In this document: positions 29,096-39,281 of the stretch, one piece after another
Layout: each line of letters starts with the position of its first letter
How positions within the stretch are numbered: the first letter of the stretch is position 1
Origin: an uncultured Pelagibacteraceae bacterium
Lineage (GTDB): Bacteria; Pseudomonadota; Alphaproteobacteria; Pelagibacterales; Pelagibacteraceae
Direction of reading: 5' to 3'
Assembly: GCA_902618695.1 (NCBI GenBank)
Contig: CACNCB010000005.1
Coordinates: 1 to 64,000 of the forward strand
DNA length: 64,000 bases
The notes under the pieces: generated by a model
Databases searched by the model: none
What the model was told of the DNA's origin: nothing
Seen by the model: the letters and a program-made list of their open reading frames with translations, nothing else
Translations under genes and position numbers: made by a program

Positions 29096-31284
29096 TTGTA
29101 AACGAACAAGTGGCAGTTGATCACGGTTTAAAGAAAGAAGAATACGCTAAAATTTGTGAGTTATTAAAAAGGACTCCAAACATTACGGAACTAGGGATTT
29201 TTTCTGCGATGTGGAATGAACATTGTTCATATAAATCATCAAAATTGCATTTAAAGAAACTACCTACTAAAGGAAAGAAAGTTATACAAGGTCCTGGAGA
29301 AAATGCTGGAGTTGTTGATATTGAGGATAATGATGCAATAGTATTTAAAATAGAAAGCCACAATCATCCATCATTTATCGAACCTTATCAGGGTGCCGCT
29401 ACTGGGGTCGGTGGTATAATGCGTGATGTATTTACAATGGGTGCAAGACCAATAGCTAACCTGAACTCTATACATTTTGGATCACCACAACATAAAAAAA
29501 CTAAAAATTTATTAAGAGGTGTTGTTCATGGCATAGGTGGTTATGGTAATTGTATGGGTGTTCCTACAATAGCTGGCCAAACAAAATTTGATAGCTCCTA
29601 TAATGGAAATATTTTAGTTAACGCTATGACATTAGGATTGGTTAAAAAAGATAAGATTTTTTACTCTAAGGCCGCAGGATTAAATAAACCTGTGATTTAT
29701 GTTGGATCTAAAACTGGAAGAGACGGAATACATGGTGCAAGTATGGCTTCAGCAAGTTTTGATGAAAAAATCGAGGAAAAGAAACCAACAGTTCAAGTTG
29801 GAGATCCTTTTACTGAAAAACTTTTACTAGAAGCTTGTTTGGAGTTAATGGCTGGAGATTCAATTATAGCCATTCAAGATATGGGTGCTGCTGGATTAAC
29901 TTCTTCAAGTATTGAAATGGCATCAAAGGGAAACCTTGGAATAGAAATTAATTTAAACAAAGTGCCATGTAGAGAAACTAAGATGACACCTTATGAAATA
30001 ATGCTATCAGAGAGTCAAGAGAGAATGTTAATTGTTTTAGAAAATGGTAAAGAAGATCAAGCAAAAAAAATATTTGATAAATGGAACTTAGATTTTGCAG
30101 TAATAGGTAAAACTACTAAATCAAAAAAAATAGAGCTTTATTTTGATGAAGAAAAAGTAGCAGATATTCCAGTTAATACCTTAGTTGAAAACTCTCCTAT
30201 GTATGATCGAAAATGGAAAAAAGCAAAACTTCCTAAAAAAAATAAGATTAAAAAAGAAGATATTAAACATTTAAAAATTATAGATGTATTAAAAAAAATT
30301 TTAGCCAATCCAAATATATGTAGTAAAGAGTGGATTTGGCAACAATATGATCATACGGTAATGGGAGACACAATACAAAAACCTGGTGGAGACGCAGGTG
30401 TTGTAAGAGTTCATGGTACAGATAAAGCTGTTGCTGCATCCGTAGACTCTTCTGCAGTTTATTGTTGGGCGCACCCTTTAACTGGTGGAAAGCAAGTGGT
30501 TTGTGAAAGTTTTAGAAATCTTATATCTGTTGGTGCAAAACCAATTGCTATCACTAATTGTTTAAATTTTGGTAGTCCAGAAAATAAGGAAAACATGGGT
30601 GAGTTTGTTGAATGTGTTCAAGGTATTGGTGAGGCTAGTGAATATTTAAAATTCCCAGTAGTTTCTGGCAATGTTTCTTTCTACAACCAAACAAAAGATC
30701 AAGGTATAAAACCTACACCAACAATTGGTGGTATTGGGTTAATCAAGGATTATAAAAATATGATTACTATGGATTTTAAAGAAGTTAATAATTTGATTTT
30801 AGTAATTGGAAAAACTGAAGGACATATTGATCAAAGTTTATTTGCGAGGACTATTTTAGATGAAAAAAATGGACCTCCACCAGAAGTAAATTTATTTAAT
30901 GAAAAAAATAATGGAGAAACATTACTAAAATTGATTGAAAATAATTTAATTAAAAGTGCGCATGATGTTTCTTTAGGTGGCATAATTACTGCTGTAGCAA
31001 AAATGTGTATCAAAGGGAAAAAAGGAATAAGTATTAAAAAACCCAAATATCTAATCAATGATATAGAATACTTATTCGCTGAGGATCAAGGCAGGTATAT
31101 TATAGAAATTAACAAAATAGATTTTAAAAAAGTAGCTGATATATTGAATAAAAATGCAGTCCATTTTGATGAACTTGGCACAATTAATGAAAATGAACTA
31201 TATATTAACGATAAGACAAAAGTTACAATTGACGAATTGTCGACTTCTAATAAAAGTTGGCTTACAAAATATATGAGTAAATAA
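29092..31284 (+). CDS. purL: FGAM synthetase large subunit PurL (short form)
   Basis: It carries out ATP-dependent amidation of FGAR. The 730-aa short form lacks the fused N-terminal PurS-like and C-terminal glutaminase domains, consistent with separate purS and purQ just upstream. Signatures include [33 protein letters not shown] and [13 protein letters not shown]. It ends on the start codon of bolA. Confidence 0.96.
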   Translation: MIVNEQVAVDHGLKKEEYAKICELLKRTPNITELGIFSAMWNEHCSYKSSKLHLKKLPTKGKKVIQGPGENAGVVDIEDNDAIVFKIESHNHPSFIEPYQGAATGVGGIMRDVFTMGARPIANLNSIHFGSPQHKKTKNLLRGVVHGIGGYGNCMGVPTIAGQTKFDSSYNGNILVNAMTLGLVKKDKIFYSKAAGLNKPVIYVGSKTGRDGIHGASMASASFDEKIEEKKPTVQVGDPFTEKLLLEACLELMAGDSIIAIQDMGAAGLTSSSIEMASKGNLGIEINLNKVPCRETKMTPYEIMLSESQERMLIVLENGKEDQAKKIFDKWNLDFAVIGKTTKSKKIELYFDEEKVADIPVNTLVENSPMYDRKWKKAKLPKKNKIKKEDIKHLKIIDVLKKILANPNICSKEWIWQQYDHTVMGDTIQKPGGDAGVVRVHGTDKAVAASVDSSAVYCWAHPLTGGKQVVCESFRNLISVGAKPIAITNCLNFGSPENKENMGEFVECVQGIGEASEYLKFPVVSGNVSFYNQTKDQGIKPTPTIGGIGLIKDYKNMITMDFKEVNNLILVIGKTEGHIDQSLFARTILDEKNGPPPEVNLFNEKNNGETLLKLIENNLIKSAHDVSLGGIITAVAKMCIKGKKGISIKKPKYLINDIEYLFAEDQGRYIIEINKIDFKKVADILNKNAVHFDELGTINENELYINDKTKVTIDELSTSNKSWLTKYMSK

Positions 31285-31514
31285 TGGCAATGGATTTAAA
31301 AGAAATTGAGAATTTTATAAAAGAGGCGATGCCCGATGCTACAGTAGAGATACAAGATTTGGCTGGTGATGGAAATCATTATTCAGCAACAGTTACGTCA
31401 TCTCAATTTTCTGGAAAAAGTAAAATTGAGCAACATAAAATGGTTTATAACTCATTAAGAGGTAGAATGGGTAATGAACTGCACGCATTAGCAATTAAAA
31501 CAAAGGAGAGCTAA
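31284..31514 (+). CDS. bolA: BolA-family protein
   Basis: A 76-aa BolA-fold protein with [15 protein letters not shown] as the family helix and HALAIKTK at the end. It precedes a CGFS glutaredoxin by 1 bp; BolA-monothiol glutaredoxin pairs form [2Fe-2S]-bridged heterodimers used in iron-sulfur trafficking or iron sensing. It is closer to the small IbaG/BolA2 type than to E. coli BolA (105 aa). Confidence 0.9.
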   Translation: MAMDLKEIENFIKEAMPDATVEIQDLAGDGNHYSATVTSSQFSGKSKIEQHKMVYNSLRGRMGNELHALAIKTKES

Positions 31515-31515
31515 A

Positions 31516-31854
31516 ATGGATCAAAAAACAAATGATTTAATTAAAAAAGAAATTGAAAACAACGAAGTTTGTCTATTTATGAAAGGTACACCTGATGCTC
31601 CACAATGTGGATTTTCAATGGCTACTTCCAATATTTTAAAAGTTCTAGAAGTAAATTTTAAAGGTGTAAATGTTTTAGAAAGCCAAAGTTTAAGGGAAGG
31701 TATAAAAGTTTTTAGTGATTGGCCAACAATACCTCAGCTATATGTTAAAAATGAATTTATTGGTGGGTGTGATATAGTTAAAGAAATGTATGAGAGTGGT
31801 GAATTAACAAAACTTTTTGAAAGCAAAAATATAAATTTTAAGACTAAGAGCTAA
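31516..31854 (+). CDS. grxD: Monothiol glutaredoxin (CGFS type)
   Basis: The active site PQCGFSM has the single cysteine at residue 31. [18 protein letters not shown] and GGCDIVKEM bind glutathione and the cluster. The 112-aa length is that of Grx4/GrxD. It is the last gene of the plus-strand purine run, and its stop codon directly abuts the convergent rpsD stop with no spacer. Confidence 0.94.
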   Translation: MDQKTNDLIKKEIENNEVCLFMKGTPDAPQCGFSMATSNILKVLEVNFKGVNVLESQSLREGIKVFSDWPTIPQLYVKNEFIGGCDIVKEMYESGELTKLFESKNINFKTKS

Positions 31855-32472
31855 TTATCTAGAATAATATTCAATTACTAAATTAGGTTCCATAACGATT
31901 GGATATGGGACTTCTTCAAACTTTGGAACTCTAACAAATTTTAGTTTTTTGTTTTTTTCATCCATTTGAATATATTCAGGAGTTTCTCTTTCTTTGTTTG
32001 CAAGAGCAATATCAATTATTGCAAGTTGTTTTGATTTGTCTCTAATCTCAATAGAATCTTCTTCTCTAACTAAGTAACTCCCAATATTAACTTTTTTACC
32101 ATTTACTCTGACATGACCGTGATTAATTAATTGTCTAGCTGAAAAAATTGTTGTTGCAAATTTTGCTCTGTAGATCACAGCATCTAATCTTCTTTCAAGA
32201 AGGCCAATTAAGTTTTCGCCAGTATCACCTTTTAGCATTACCGCTTTTTTGTAAATATTTCTAAATTGTCTCTCGTTAATGTTCCCATAATAAGATTTTA
32301 GTTTTTGTTTAGCTTGGAGCTGTATTCCATAGTCAGAAGGCTTTGATGTTTTTGTTTGACCATGTTGTCCTGGTCCATAAGCTCTTTTATTAAAAGGACT
32401 TTTTGGTCTACCCCAAAGATTAACTTTTAATCTTCTATCTACTTTATGTTTAGAGTTTAATCTTTTTGTCAT
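31855..32472 (-). CDS. rpsD: Small-subunit ribosomal protein S4 (uS4)
   Basis: S4 starts 30S body assembly. The N-terminal region [18 protein letters not shown] and the S4 RNA-binding domain ([31 protein letters not shown], about residues 90-130) are clear. The 205-aa length is standard. It stands apart from the alpha operon, as often in alphaproteobacteria, and has its own promoter-like sequence. Confidence 0.97.
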   Translation of the reverse strand: MTKRLNSKHKVDRRLKVNLWGRPKSPFNKRAYGPGQHGQTKTSKPSDYGIQLQAKQKLKSYYGNINERQFRNIYKKAVMLKGDTGENLIGLLERRLDAVIYRAKFATTIFSARQLINHGHVRVNGKKVNIGSYLVREEDSIEIRDKSKQLAIIDIALANKERETPEYIQMDEKNKKLKFVRVPKFEEVPYPIVMEPNLVIEYYSR

Positions 32473-32484
32473 TTAATAGTGGGC

Positions 32485-32512
32485 TTTATAAACTTACTCA
32501 TAATTTTGTCAA
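32485..32512 (-). promoter_or_regulatory. Probable rpsD promoter
   Basis: A perfect -35 TTGACA (32507-32512) directly abuts the stop codon of the TrmJ-like gene. After 16 bp comes TATAAA (32485-32490). The start of transcription would fall only about 6 nt before the rpsD ATG, so the mRNA would be leaderless or nearly so. Confidence 0.6.
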
Positions 32513-33226
32513 TCAACGTTTTTTACCTAAACTTGCAAATACCCCTGATAAAATACGAGCTTCTTTGGCCGATAATTCCATCCTATAAAAAATATTCCGC
32601 AAATTTTCAAGCATAATTGGCTTCTTCTCTTTTGATTTAAAGAAATTAATTTCCTCAAGATTTTGTATACAAAGATTTACCATAGCAACTATCTCTTTTT
32701 TAGATGCTGATTTAACTTTATTTGATTTCTTAAAATAATACGCTTTTGAATTAATTATGCTTGATACATATTGCGCAATTATTATTAAACTGTGAGATAA
32801 GTTTAATGATTTAAAATCAGAATTAGTTGGAATTTGAAGAGTATAGTTTGCATAGCTAATTTCATTATTTGATAAACCAGATGCTTCTGAACCAAATAAA
32901 AAAGCTATTTTCTTTTTATAATTAATTTTTTTTAAATCTTCTAATTGGATATGTTTAATATTTTTATTTCGAAATCGTGCTGATGTTGCGACTACAATAT
33001 CAATATTTTTTAAAGATTTTTCTAAATTTTCAAAATTTTTTGCTTTGTTGATTATGTTTTTTGCACCGACGGAGGTTGCTAAAATTTTATCATTAGGAAA
33101 TATTGGTTTAGGATCAATAACAATAAGTTTATTAAAATTAAAATTCTTCATTCCTCTTGCACATGCTCCAATATTTTCTGAGAGTTGAGGTTTGTGTAAG
33201 ATGAAAGAAATATTATTAACAGACAT
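32513..33226 (-). CDS. trmJ: SpoU-family tRNA/rRNA 2'-O-methyltransferase, TrmJ type
   Basis: The SPOUT motifs are ISFILHKPQLSENIGACARGM (motif 1, about residues 6-26), AFLFGSEASGLSNNEI (motif 2) and SLNLSHSLIIIAQY (motif 3). TrmJ methylates the ribose at position 32 of tRNAs; the 237-aa length and the N-terminal catalytic domain with a short C-terminal helix set fit. The target assignment is by family. It overlaps the DUF1989 gene by one base. Confidence 0.82.
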   Translation of the reverse strand: MSVNNISFILHKPQLSENIGACARGMKNFNFNKLIVIDPKPIFPNDKILATSVGAKNIINKAKNFENLEKSLKNIDIVVATSARFRNKNIKHIQLEDLKKINYKKKIAFLFGSEASGLSNNEISYANYTLQIPTNSDFKSLNLSHSLIIIAQYVSSIINSKAYYFKKSNKVKSASKKEIVAMVNLCIQNLEEINFFKSKEKKPIMLENLRNIFYRMELSAKEARILSGVFASLGKKR

Positions 33227-34089
33227 TAATCTATGCCATGATTTCTGTTATAATTGGAAATAGCTGATGGTTTAATTTCATTTAGATATTTTGAATCTAC
33301 AGTCCAAATAGAAACTCTTAATGGATAACATTTTGCAACATCAGATGAGTGTTCAGATCCACAATCACCACCTGGACAAGCTGAAAGAGCACCCAACAAG
33401 TCTGTTTCAGCAAAAAATTCTAAATAATCACCAGGTCTTACAGGGCTTGCTTTCATAAAGTATTGTTTAGTATCATTAGTAAATCCAGTTAACATAAAAA
33501 CATTTAATACATCATGAACTATTTTTTCTGCGTGGTTTAATTGAACATTTTTTTCTTTAACTAAAGCTCTTGTTAAATTTGAATGACAGCAATAATGATA
33601 ATCTTTGTCGTTCAAAAGTTTTGATGTATACGGATCACATCTAGTACCAATTACATCATGAACCGATCCTCCGTCTTTATCATAATCATACCAATCTAAA
33701 GTATCCCAAGTTATTGTTGCTAAAGATCTAAGATAGGGAAAACTACTAAACATTTTATCTCCAACAGAAAGATGAGTTCCATAAAGAGCTCTTGTTTTTC
33801 CTGAGTAAAATTTTTCCTCTAAATTATTTAAATTAAATAAATTTAAATCACCTACTTGAGGTCCCTCTACACTTTCAATTCTAAAAAACTCACCAAATTT
33901 AACTTCGAACGTTTTTGCATCTCTTGGAGGTATTATAACTTCATTTTTTTTAACTAAGTGTTCTCGGGCAGAAAGTAAAAGACTTAAATTTTTTTCTTCA
34001 ATACTAGTATTTGGGTAACAAACTATTGGTTTTGCTCCTATTCTATCTTTTATATCAGATGGTTTTTCTGAAAATTTTTTAATTTTCAT
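33226..34089 (-). CDS. DUF1989 (urea carboxylase-associated family) protein
   Basis: The 287-aa protein contains the family's features: VEGPQVGDLNLFN, GDCGSEHSSDVAKCYPLRV near residues 243-261, and a CCHSN stretch. DUF1989 proteins are usually encoded near urea carboxylase or C1/amino-group metabolism, and the fold resembles aminomethyltransferases. The reaction is unknown. Here it overlaps cimA by 4 bp and trmJ by one base, with no urea genes nearby. A role linked to the neighbouring synthase is not demonstrated. Confidence 0.75.
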   Translation of the reverse strand: MKIKKFSEKPSDIKDRIGAKPIVCYPNTSIEEKNLSLLLSAREHLVKKNEVIIPPRDAKTFEVKFGEFFRIESVEGPQVGDLNLFNLNNLEEKFYSGKTRALYGTHLSVGDKMFSSFPYLRSLATITWDTLDWYDYDKDGGSVHDVIGTRCDPYTSKLLNDKDYHYCCHSNLTRALVKEKNVQLNHAEKIVHDVLNVFMLTGFTNDTKQYFMKASPVRPGDYLEFFAETDLLGALSACPGGDCGSEHSSDVAKCYPLRVSIWTVDSKYLNEIKPSAISNYNRNHGID

Positions 34090-35693
34090 TCCTTCGAACT
34101 TCCAGGAGCTTTATCCTTGAATAACTTATAATCCAGACTGTCCACTAAAGCTTTAAAAGATGCATCAATAATATTTGGTGATACTCCAATAGTAAACCAA
34201 TTCACACCCTCAGAGTCTGTGCTTTCAATACTTACTCTTGTTACAGCTTCTGTACCAGTATTTAAAATTCTTACTTTGTAATCAACTAGTCTTAAATCTT
34301 TTAAATATTCTGAATATTTAGCAAGCTTGTTAACATTCTTTCTAATAGCATTATCTAGAGCATTAACAGGTCCGTTTCCTTGTCCTTCACACAAAATTTT
34401 ATCTCCATCTACTTCTAATTGAGCTTTTGCATATGAAACTATTTCTCCAGAATTGTCTTTCTTAACTGAAACATCATACTCATTAATAGAAATATATCTT
34501 GGTATCTCTCCCATTAATCTTCGAGCTAACAACTCAAAGGATGCGTCTGCACCATCATAGCTATAACCAATAAATTCTCGATCTTTTACTTCTTCTAAAA
34601 GTTTTTTAATTTTTGGATTGCTTTTCTCAACTTTGATTCCTATTAAATTCAATCTTGACATTATATTTGATTGACCTGATTGATCTGAAACTACGATATT
34701 TCTAGAATTTCCAACTTCTTCAGGATTAACATGTTCGTAAGTTTTTGGATCTTTTTGAACAGCAGAAACATGCATCCCACCTTTGTGAGAAAAAGCAGAA
34801 GCTCCAACATAAGGTAAATGTTTATTGGGTTTTCTATTTAATATCTCATCTAATAATCTTGAGCATTGAGTTAAGTTTTTTAAATTTTCTCTTTTGATTT
34901 TTAGTTCAAATTTATCTGAAAAATCTTTCTTTAAAAAAAATGAGGGAATTAATGACATTAAATTAGCATTTCCACATCTTTCACCCAAACCATTGATTGT
35001 ACCCTGGACTTGTCTAACACCTGCTTGAACTGCTGCAAGACTATTGGCTACAGCATTTTCGGTATCATTATGAGCGTGTATTCCTAAATTTTTTCCAGGG
35101 ATTTGCTTGCTTACTTTAGATACAATTTCTGTTATCTCGTGTGGAAGTGTACCGCCGTTAGTATCACATAATACAACCCATCTAGCACCATTATCAAAAG
35201 CAGCTTTTAAACATGACATTGCATATTCTGGATTAGCTTTATATCCATCAAAAAAATGTTCAGCATCAAACATGAACTCTTTTCCAGATTTAACAATGTG
35301 TTTAGTACTTTCACTTATATTCATTATATTCTGCTCATTACTTATTCCTAATGCGACATCCACTTGAAAATCCCATGATTTTCCAAACAAGCAAACAGAA
35401 GTACTTTTTGAATTAATTAATGATGAGAGCATAGGGTCATTTTCTGCACTGTGTTCAGATTTTTTAGTCATTCCAAATGCAGTTAATTTTGTTGATTTAA
35501 AATTATGATCTTTATTGAAAAACTCAGTATCAGTTGGATTTGCACCTGGCCAACCACCTTCAACGTAATCCACACCTAATTTATCTAATGCTGATGAGAC
35601 TTTTTCTTTATCATCAATTGAAAAATCTACACCTTGTGTTTGTGCTCCATCACGCAGTGTTGTGTCAAATATATAAAGTTGTTCTTTGCTCAT
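34086..35693 (-). CDS. cimA: (R)-citramalate synthase
   Basis: CimA condenses pyruvate and acetyl-CoA to citramalate, giving a threonine-independent route to 2-oxobutyrate and isoleucine. The HMGL-like barrel starts FDTTLRDGAQTQGVDFS, with metal-binding HAHNDTENAVANSLAAV and GTINGLGERCGNANL. A C-terminal LeuA-type regulatory domain (about residues 400-535) follows. The length (535 aa) and the GAQT motif separate it from 2-isopropylmalate synthase. It overlaps cysS by 4 bp. Confidence 0.88.
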   Translation of the reverse strand: MSKEQLYIFDTTLRDGAQTQGVDFSIDDKEKVSSALDKLGVDYVEGGWPGANPTDTEFFNKDHNFKSTKLTAFGMTKKSEHSAENDPMLSSLINSKSTSVCLFGKSWDFQVDVALGISNEQNIMNISESTKHIVKSGKEFMFDAEHFFDGYKANPEYAMSCLKAAFDNGARWVVLCDTNGGTLPHEITEIVSKVSKQIPGKNLGIHAHNDTENAVANSLAAVQAGVRQVQGTINGLGERCGNANLMSLIPSFFLKKDFSDKFELKIKRENLKNLTQCSRLLDEILNRKPNKHLPYVGASAFSHKGGMHVSAVQKDPKTYEHVNPEEVGNSRNIVVSDQSGQSNIMSRLNLIGIKVEKSNPKIKKLLEEVKDREFIGYSYDGADASFELLARRLMGEIPRYISINEYDVSVKKDNSGEIVSYAKAQLEVDGDKILCEGQGNGPVNALDNAIRKNVNKLAKYSEYLKDLRLVDYKVRILNTGTEAVTRVSIESTDSEGVNWFTIGVSPNIIDASFKALVDSLDYKLFKDKAPGSSKE

Positions 35694-37045
35694 TTAAATT
35701 TCCAGGTCGTTTTACCATCTTTATCTTCTATTAAAACACCTTTGTCTAATAGCTCATCTCTTATTTTGTCAGCTTTCTTATAATTTTTATTAACTCTAGC
35801 TTCATTTCTCTGATTAATTTTAATTAAAATTTCATTTTCAGAAATTGATAACTTGTTTTTCTTAAATTTAAGCCAATCCTCTTTAGTTTCATTTAATAAT
35901 CCAATAAAATTGCAGGCAGAAATAAATAATATTTTATCTTCATCAGAGCCCTTCGCTGCTTTCTCATATAGTTTATGTAAATTAGCAATATAGCCTGGTG
36001 TATTTAAATCATCGAGAAGAGGTTTAAGAATTTCATCCGAAATTTTTAATTTTGTTTTTATGTTTAAATAAACATTATACCATTTACTAATTGTATTTTC
36101 ACATTCCTCTAAAAGCTTATCATTCCAATCAAGTGGCTGTCGATAATGTGCACTCATCAAAGCCATTCTTAAAACTTGACCACTTTTATTTTTTCTAAAA
36201 TCTTTAATTTTTAAAATATTACCCTGTGATTTTGCCATTTTTTCATTGGACATTGTGATAAATGCATTGTGTAACCAATAATTAGCAAACGCCTTACTAT
36301 CATTTGCACATCTTGATTGAGCTATTTCATTTTCATGATGCGGAAATAACAAATCAACACCTCCTCCATGAACATCAAATTCGTTTCCTAAATATTTTTT
36401 AGACATTGCTGAACATTCTAAATGCCAACCGGGTCTACCTTTTCCCCAAGGAGAGTCCCATGAAGGCTCATCTGTTTCTGATGGTTTCCATAAAACAAAA
36501 TCTTCAGGATTTTTTTTATTATCACTTACTTCAATTCTTGATCCTGCAACTAATTCATCTAACTTTTTGTTTGATAACTGCCCATAATCTTTAAATTTTT
36601 TTACTTCAAAATAAACATGCTTATTATTTTCGTAAGCAAATCCTTTTTTAATTAATTCAGAGATCATTTCTATCATTTCAGAAATGTGCTCAGTTGCTTT
36701 TGGCTCATGATTTGGTTGTTCACAATTTAGATAGATACAATCTTCGTTAAAATTTTGAGTAATTTTTTTAGTAAGCTCTGAAATTGAAATATTATTTTCC
36801 TTTGAGGATTTTATTATTTTATCATCTACATCTGTAATATTTCTTACATAAGTTACATTAGGATATTTTTTTTTTAAAATTTTAAAAAGAATGTCAAATA
36901 CAACTACTGGTCTAGCATTACCAATATGAGGATCATCATAAACAGTTGGACCGCAAACATACATTCTCACATTATTTTTATCTTTGGGAATAAATTTTTC
37001 TTTTTTGTTAGTAAGATTATTTGTTAAAAAAATATCTAAACTCAT
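35690..37045 (-). CDS. cysS: Cysteinyl-tRNA synthetase
   Basis: A class Ia aminoacyl-tRNA synthetase. The HIGH motif appears as DPHIGNARP and KMSKS as EKMAKSQGN. The zinc site uses the cysteine in VCGPTVYD, plus WHLECSAMS and HHENEIAQ. The 451-aa length is normal. It is translationally coupled to cimA by a 4-bp overlap. Confidence 0.96.
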   Translation of the reverse strand: MSLDIFLTNNLTNKKEKFIPKDKNNVRMYVCGPTVYDDPHIGNARPVVVFDILFKILKKKYPNVTYVRNITDVDDKIIKSSKENNISISELTKKITQNFNEDCIYLNCEQPNHEPKATEHISEMIEMISELIKKGFAYENNKHVYFEVKKFKDYGQLSNKKLDELVAGSRIEVSDNKKNPEDFVLWKPSETDEPSWDSPWGKGRPGWHLECSAMSKKYLGNEFDVHGGGVDLLFPHHENEIAQSRCANDSKAFANYWLHNAFITMSNEKMAKSQGNILKIKDFRKNKSGQVLRMALMSAHYRQPLDWNDKLLEECENTISKWYNVYLNIKTKLKISDEILKPLLDDLNTPGYIANLHKLYEKAAKGSDEDKILFISACNFIGLLNETKEDWLKFKKNKLSISENEILIKINQRNEARVNKNYKKADKIRDELLDKGVLIEDKDGKTTWKFK

Positions 37046-37090
37046 AGTTGAAGAAATATACTTAAATTATAGATTTGTGAATCTATTTGA

Positions 37091-37828
37091 TTAATTTGGA
37101 ATTATGCATACAGGAATTGGCTCCATTTTATGCATATTTTGTTTTCTGATAATTTCGTATTTTGCACGATTCGGAGAATTTGGATTCTCCATTGCTTCTT
37201 CTAATTCATTATATTTTAAACCAAGTTGACCTTCATCAGTTCTACCGTCATCCCATAAACCATCAGTTGGAGGTGCATCAATAATCTCTTGCAGAATTCC
37301 TAGCTCTTTTCCTAATTCCCAGACCTGTGTTTTGTTACAATCAGCTATTGGTGAAATATCTACTCCACCATCTCCATACTTAGTATAAAACCCAACACCA
37401 AAATCCTCAACTTTGTTTCCTGTTCCTACAACAATTCCTTTATTCGCTGCTGCTACCTGATAAAGAGTGGTCATTCTTAGTCTAGCTCTTGAATTAGCCA
37501 TACCATGTTCATTATCAAATTTTGATAAGCTTGCATTAAATGCTAAAAATAACTCGTCTAAATTAATTGTATGCGCTTCAACATTTTTGAAATTTTTTAC
37601 TAACCATTCTTGATGCTTTATACTTAAATCATGTTGATGTGATTTCTGTTTGATTGGCATAGATAAAACAATAGTTTTTATTCCAGTCATGGCACTAAGT
37701 GTGCTCGATACTGATGAGTCAATTCCTCCAGAAATACCTATTACTAACGACTCTGCCTTTGTTGGCATATTATCTACATAGTTTTTGATCCAATTAGAAA
37801 TAAATTTAACTTTTTCTGAAGGTGTCAT
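37091..37828 (-). CDS. nadE: NAD synthetase (ammonia-dependent)
   Basis: It amidates deamido-NAD to NAD. The PP-loop VIGISGGIDSSVSSTL (about residues 27-42) and VVGTGNKVEDFGVGF, YTKYGDGGVDISPI are diagnostic. At 245 aa it lacks the N-terminal nitrilase glutaminase domain, so it should use free ammonia unless a separate glutaminase exists. It lies between cysS and the DAHP synthase gene. Confidence 0.93.
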   Translation of the reverse strand: MTPSEKVKFISNWIKNYVDNMPTKAESLVIGISGGIDSSVSSTLSAMTGIKTIVLSMPIKQKSHQHDLSIKHQEWLVKNFKNVEAHTINLDELFLAFNASLSKFDNEHGMANSRARLRMTTLYQVAAANKGIVVGTGNKVEDFGVGFYTKYGDGGVDISPIADCNKTQVWELGKELGILQEIIDAPPTDGLWDDGRTDEGQLGLKYNELEEAMENPNSPNRAKYEIIRKQNMHKMEPIPVCIIPN

Positions 37829-37866
37829 AATTAGAAACTATTTATTATTAATAATTTTACAATGTA

Positions 37867-39246
37867 TTAAGATGCCGCTCTGTCTGCATTTTTTGAATAC
37901 GAGCTATTCTTTTTAATCTCATCTGATATTAAAAATGCTAATTCTAAAGCTTGATTTCCATTAAGTCTTGGATCACAGTGAGTGTGGTATCTAGAAGATA
38001 AATCTTTTTCGGATATTTTTTGAGCACCTCCTATACATTCAGTCACATCTTGACCAGTTAATTCGATATGTAGACCGCCTGCATAACTTCCCTCACTTTG
38101 ATGGCATGCAAAAACCTCTTTTACTTCTTTTAAAACACTGTTGAATGGTCTTGTTTTGAATCCTGTTGCTGCTTTGATTGTATTACCATGACAAGGATCA
38201 CACGACCAAATCACATTTAATCCCTCTTTTTTTATTGCTCTAATTAATTTTGGTAAAAATTTTGATACATTATCTGCTCCAAATCTTGATATTAAAGTAA
38301 TTTTACCCTTTTCATTTTTTGGATTAATTCTATTACAAAGATTAATTAAATCATCAGCCTTTAAGGTTGGTCCACATTTAATTCCAATTGGATTTTCTAT
38401 ACCTCTACAAAATTCGACATGTCCTCCATCTATTTGTCTAGTTCTGTCTCCTATCCAAACAAAATGAGCAGATGTATCATGATTTTCACCAGTGGTAGAA
38501 TCTGTTCTGGTCATTGACTCCTCGAAAGGTAGTAGTAAAGCTTCATGTGATGTCCAAAAATTTACTGTGTACAATCTATTATTAAAATCTGAAGTAATTC
38601 CACATGCTCTCATAAAAGCAATAGCATCAGCTATTTTATCTTCAAGATCCTTAAATTTTTTGGCCTGTGGGCTTTTTTTAATATAATCTAAATTCCATAA
38701 GTGGACTTTATTTAAATCTGCAAATCCTCCTTTTGAAAAAGCTCTAATAAGATTGAGGGTTGCTGCTGATTGAGAATAAGCTTTAAATAATCTTTTAGGA
38801 TCAGGAACTCTAGCCTTTTCAGTGAATTCCATAGCATTTATGTTATCTCCTAAATAACTTGGAAGCTCAACTCCATCTTTTATTTCTGTTGGTGCACTTC
38901 TAGGTTTTGAAAATTGTCCAGCTATTCTTCCAACTTTTACCACAGGTAATGAGGCTGAGTAAGTTAAAACTAATGACATTTGCAACATTAATTTAAATGT
39001 ATCTCTAATATTATCTGGATTAAATTCTGCAAAACTCTCAGCACAATCTCCACCCTGAAGTAAAAATGCTTTTCCTTCTACAACATCAGCCAACTGACTT
39101 TTAAGATGTCTCGTTTCTCCAGCAAATACTAGCGGAGGAAATGTTCCTATCTTATCCAAAACTTTATCCAACTCTTTTTTATCTGGATAATCTGGAATGT
39201 GTTTTACAGGATATTTTCTCCAACTATTTTTTTTCCAACTTTTCAT
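37867..39246 (-). CDS. Class II 3-deoxy-7-phosphoheptulonate (DAHP) synthase
   Basis: The first step of the shikimate pathway, joining PEP and erythrose-4-phosphate. Class II (plant/Mycobacterium-like) features are FLLQGGDCAESFAEF, GRIAGQFSKPRS, VWSCDPCHGNT and GGLHIELTGQDVTECIGG. I used the ATG giving MKSWKKNSW; a TTG lies two codons upstream. The 459-aa length matches. No class I DAHP synthase is seen in the window. Confidence 0.94.
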   Translation of the reverse strand: MKSWKKNSWRKYPVKHIPDYPDKKELDKVLDKIGTFPPLVFAGETRHLKSQLADVVEGKAFLLQGGDCAESFAEFNPDNIRDTFKLMLQMSLVLTYSASLPVVKVGRIAGQFSKPRSAPTEIKDGVELPSYLGDNINAMEFTEKARVPDPKRLFKAYSQSAATLNLIRAFSKGGFADLNKVHLWNLDYIKKSPQAKKFKDLEDKIADAIAFMRACGITSDFNNRLYTVNFWTSHEALLLPFEESMTRTDSTTGENHDTSAHFVWIGDRTRQIDGGHVEFCRGIENPIGIKCGPTLKADDLINLCNRINPKNEKGKITLISRFGADNVSKFLPKLIRAIKKEGLNVIWSCDPCHGNTIKAATGFKTRPFNSVLKEVKEVFACHQSEGSYAGGLHIELTGQDVTECIGGAQKISEKDLSSRYHTHCDPRLNGNQALELAFLISDEIKKNSSYSKNADRAAS

Positions 39247-39281
39247 ATTCAACCCAAGGGTGTTTTAACAGAGTTTAAAGT

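Noticed and set aside
39253-39281. glmS ribozyme or other riboswitch near glmS
   Set aside because: The gaps around glmS are 3 and about 35 bp, too short for a ribozyme, and no conserved core is visible.
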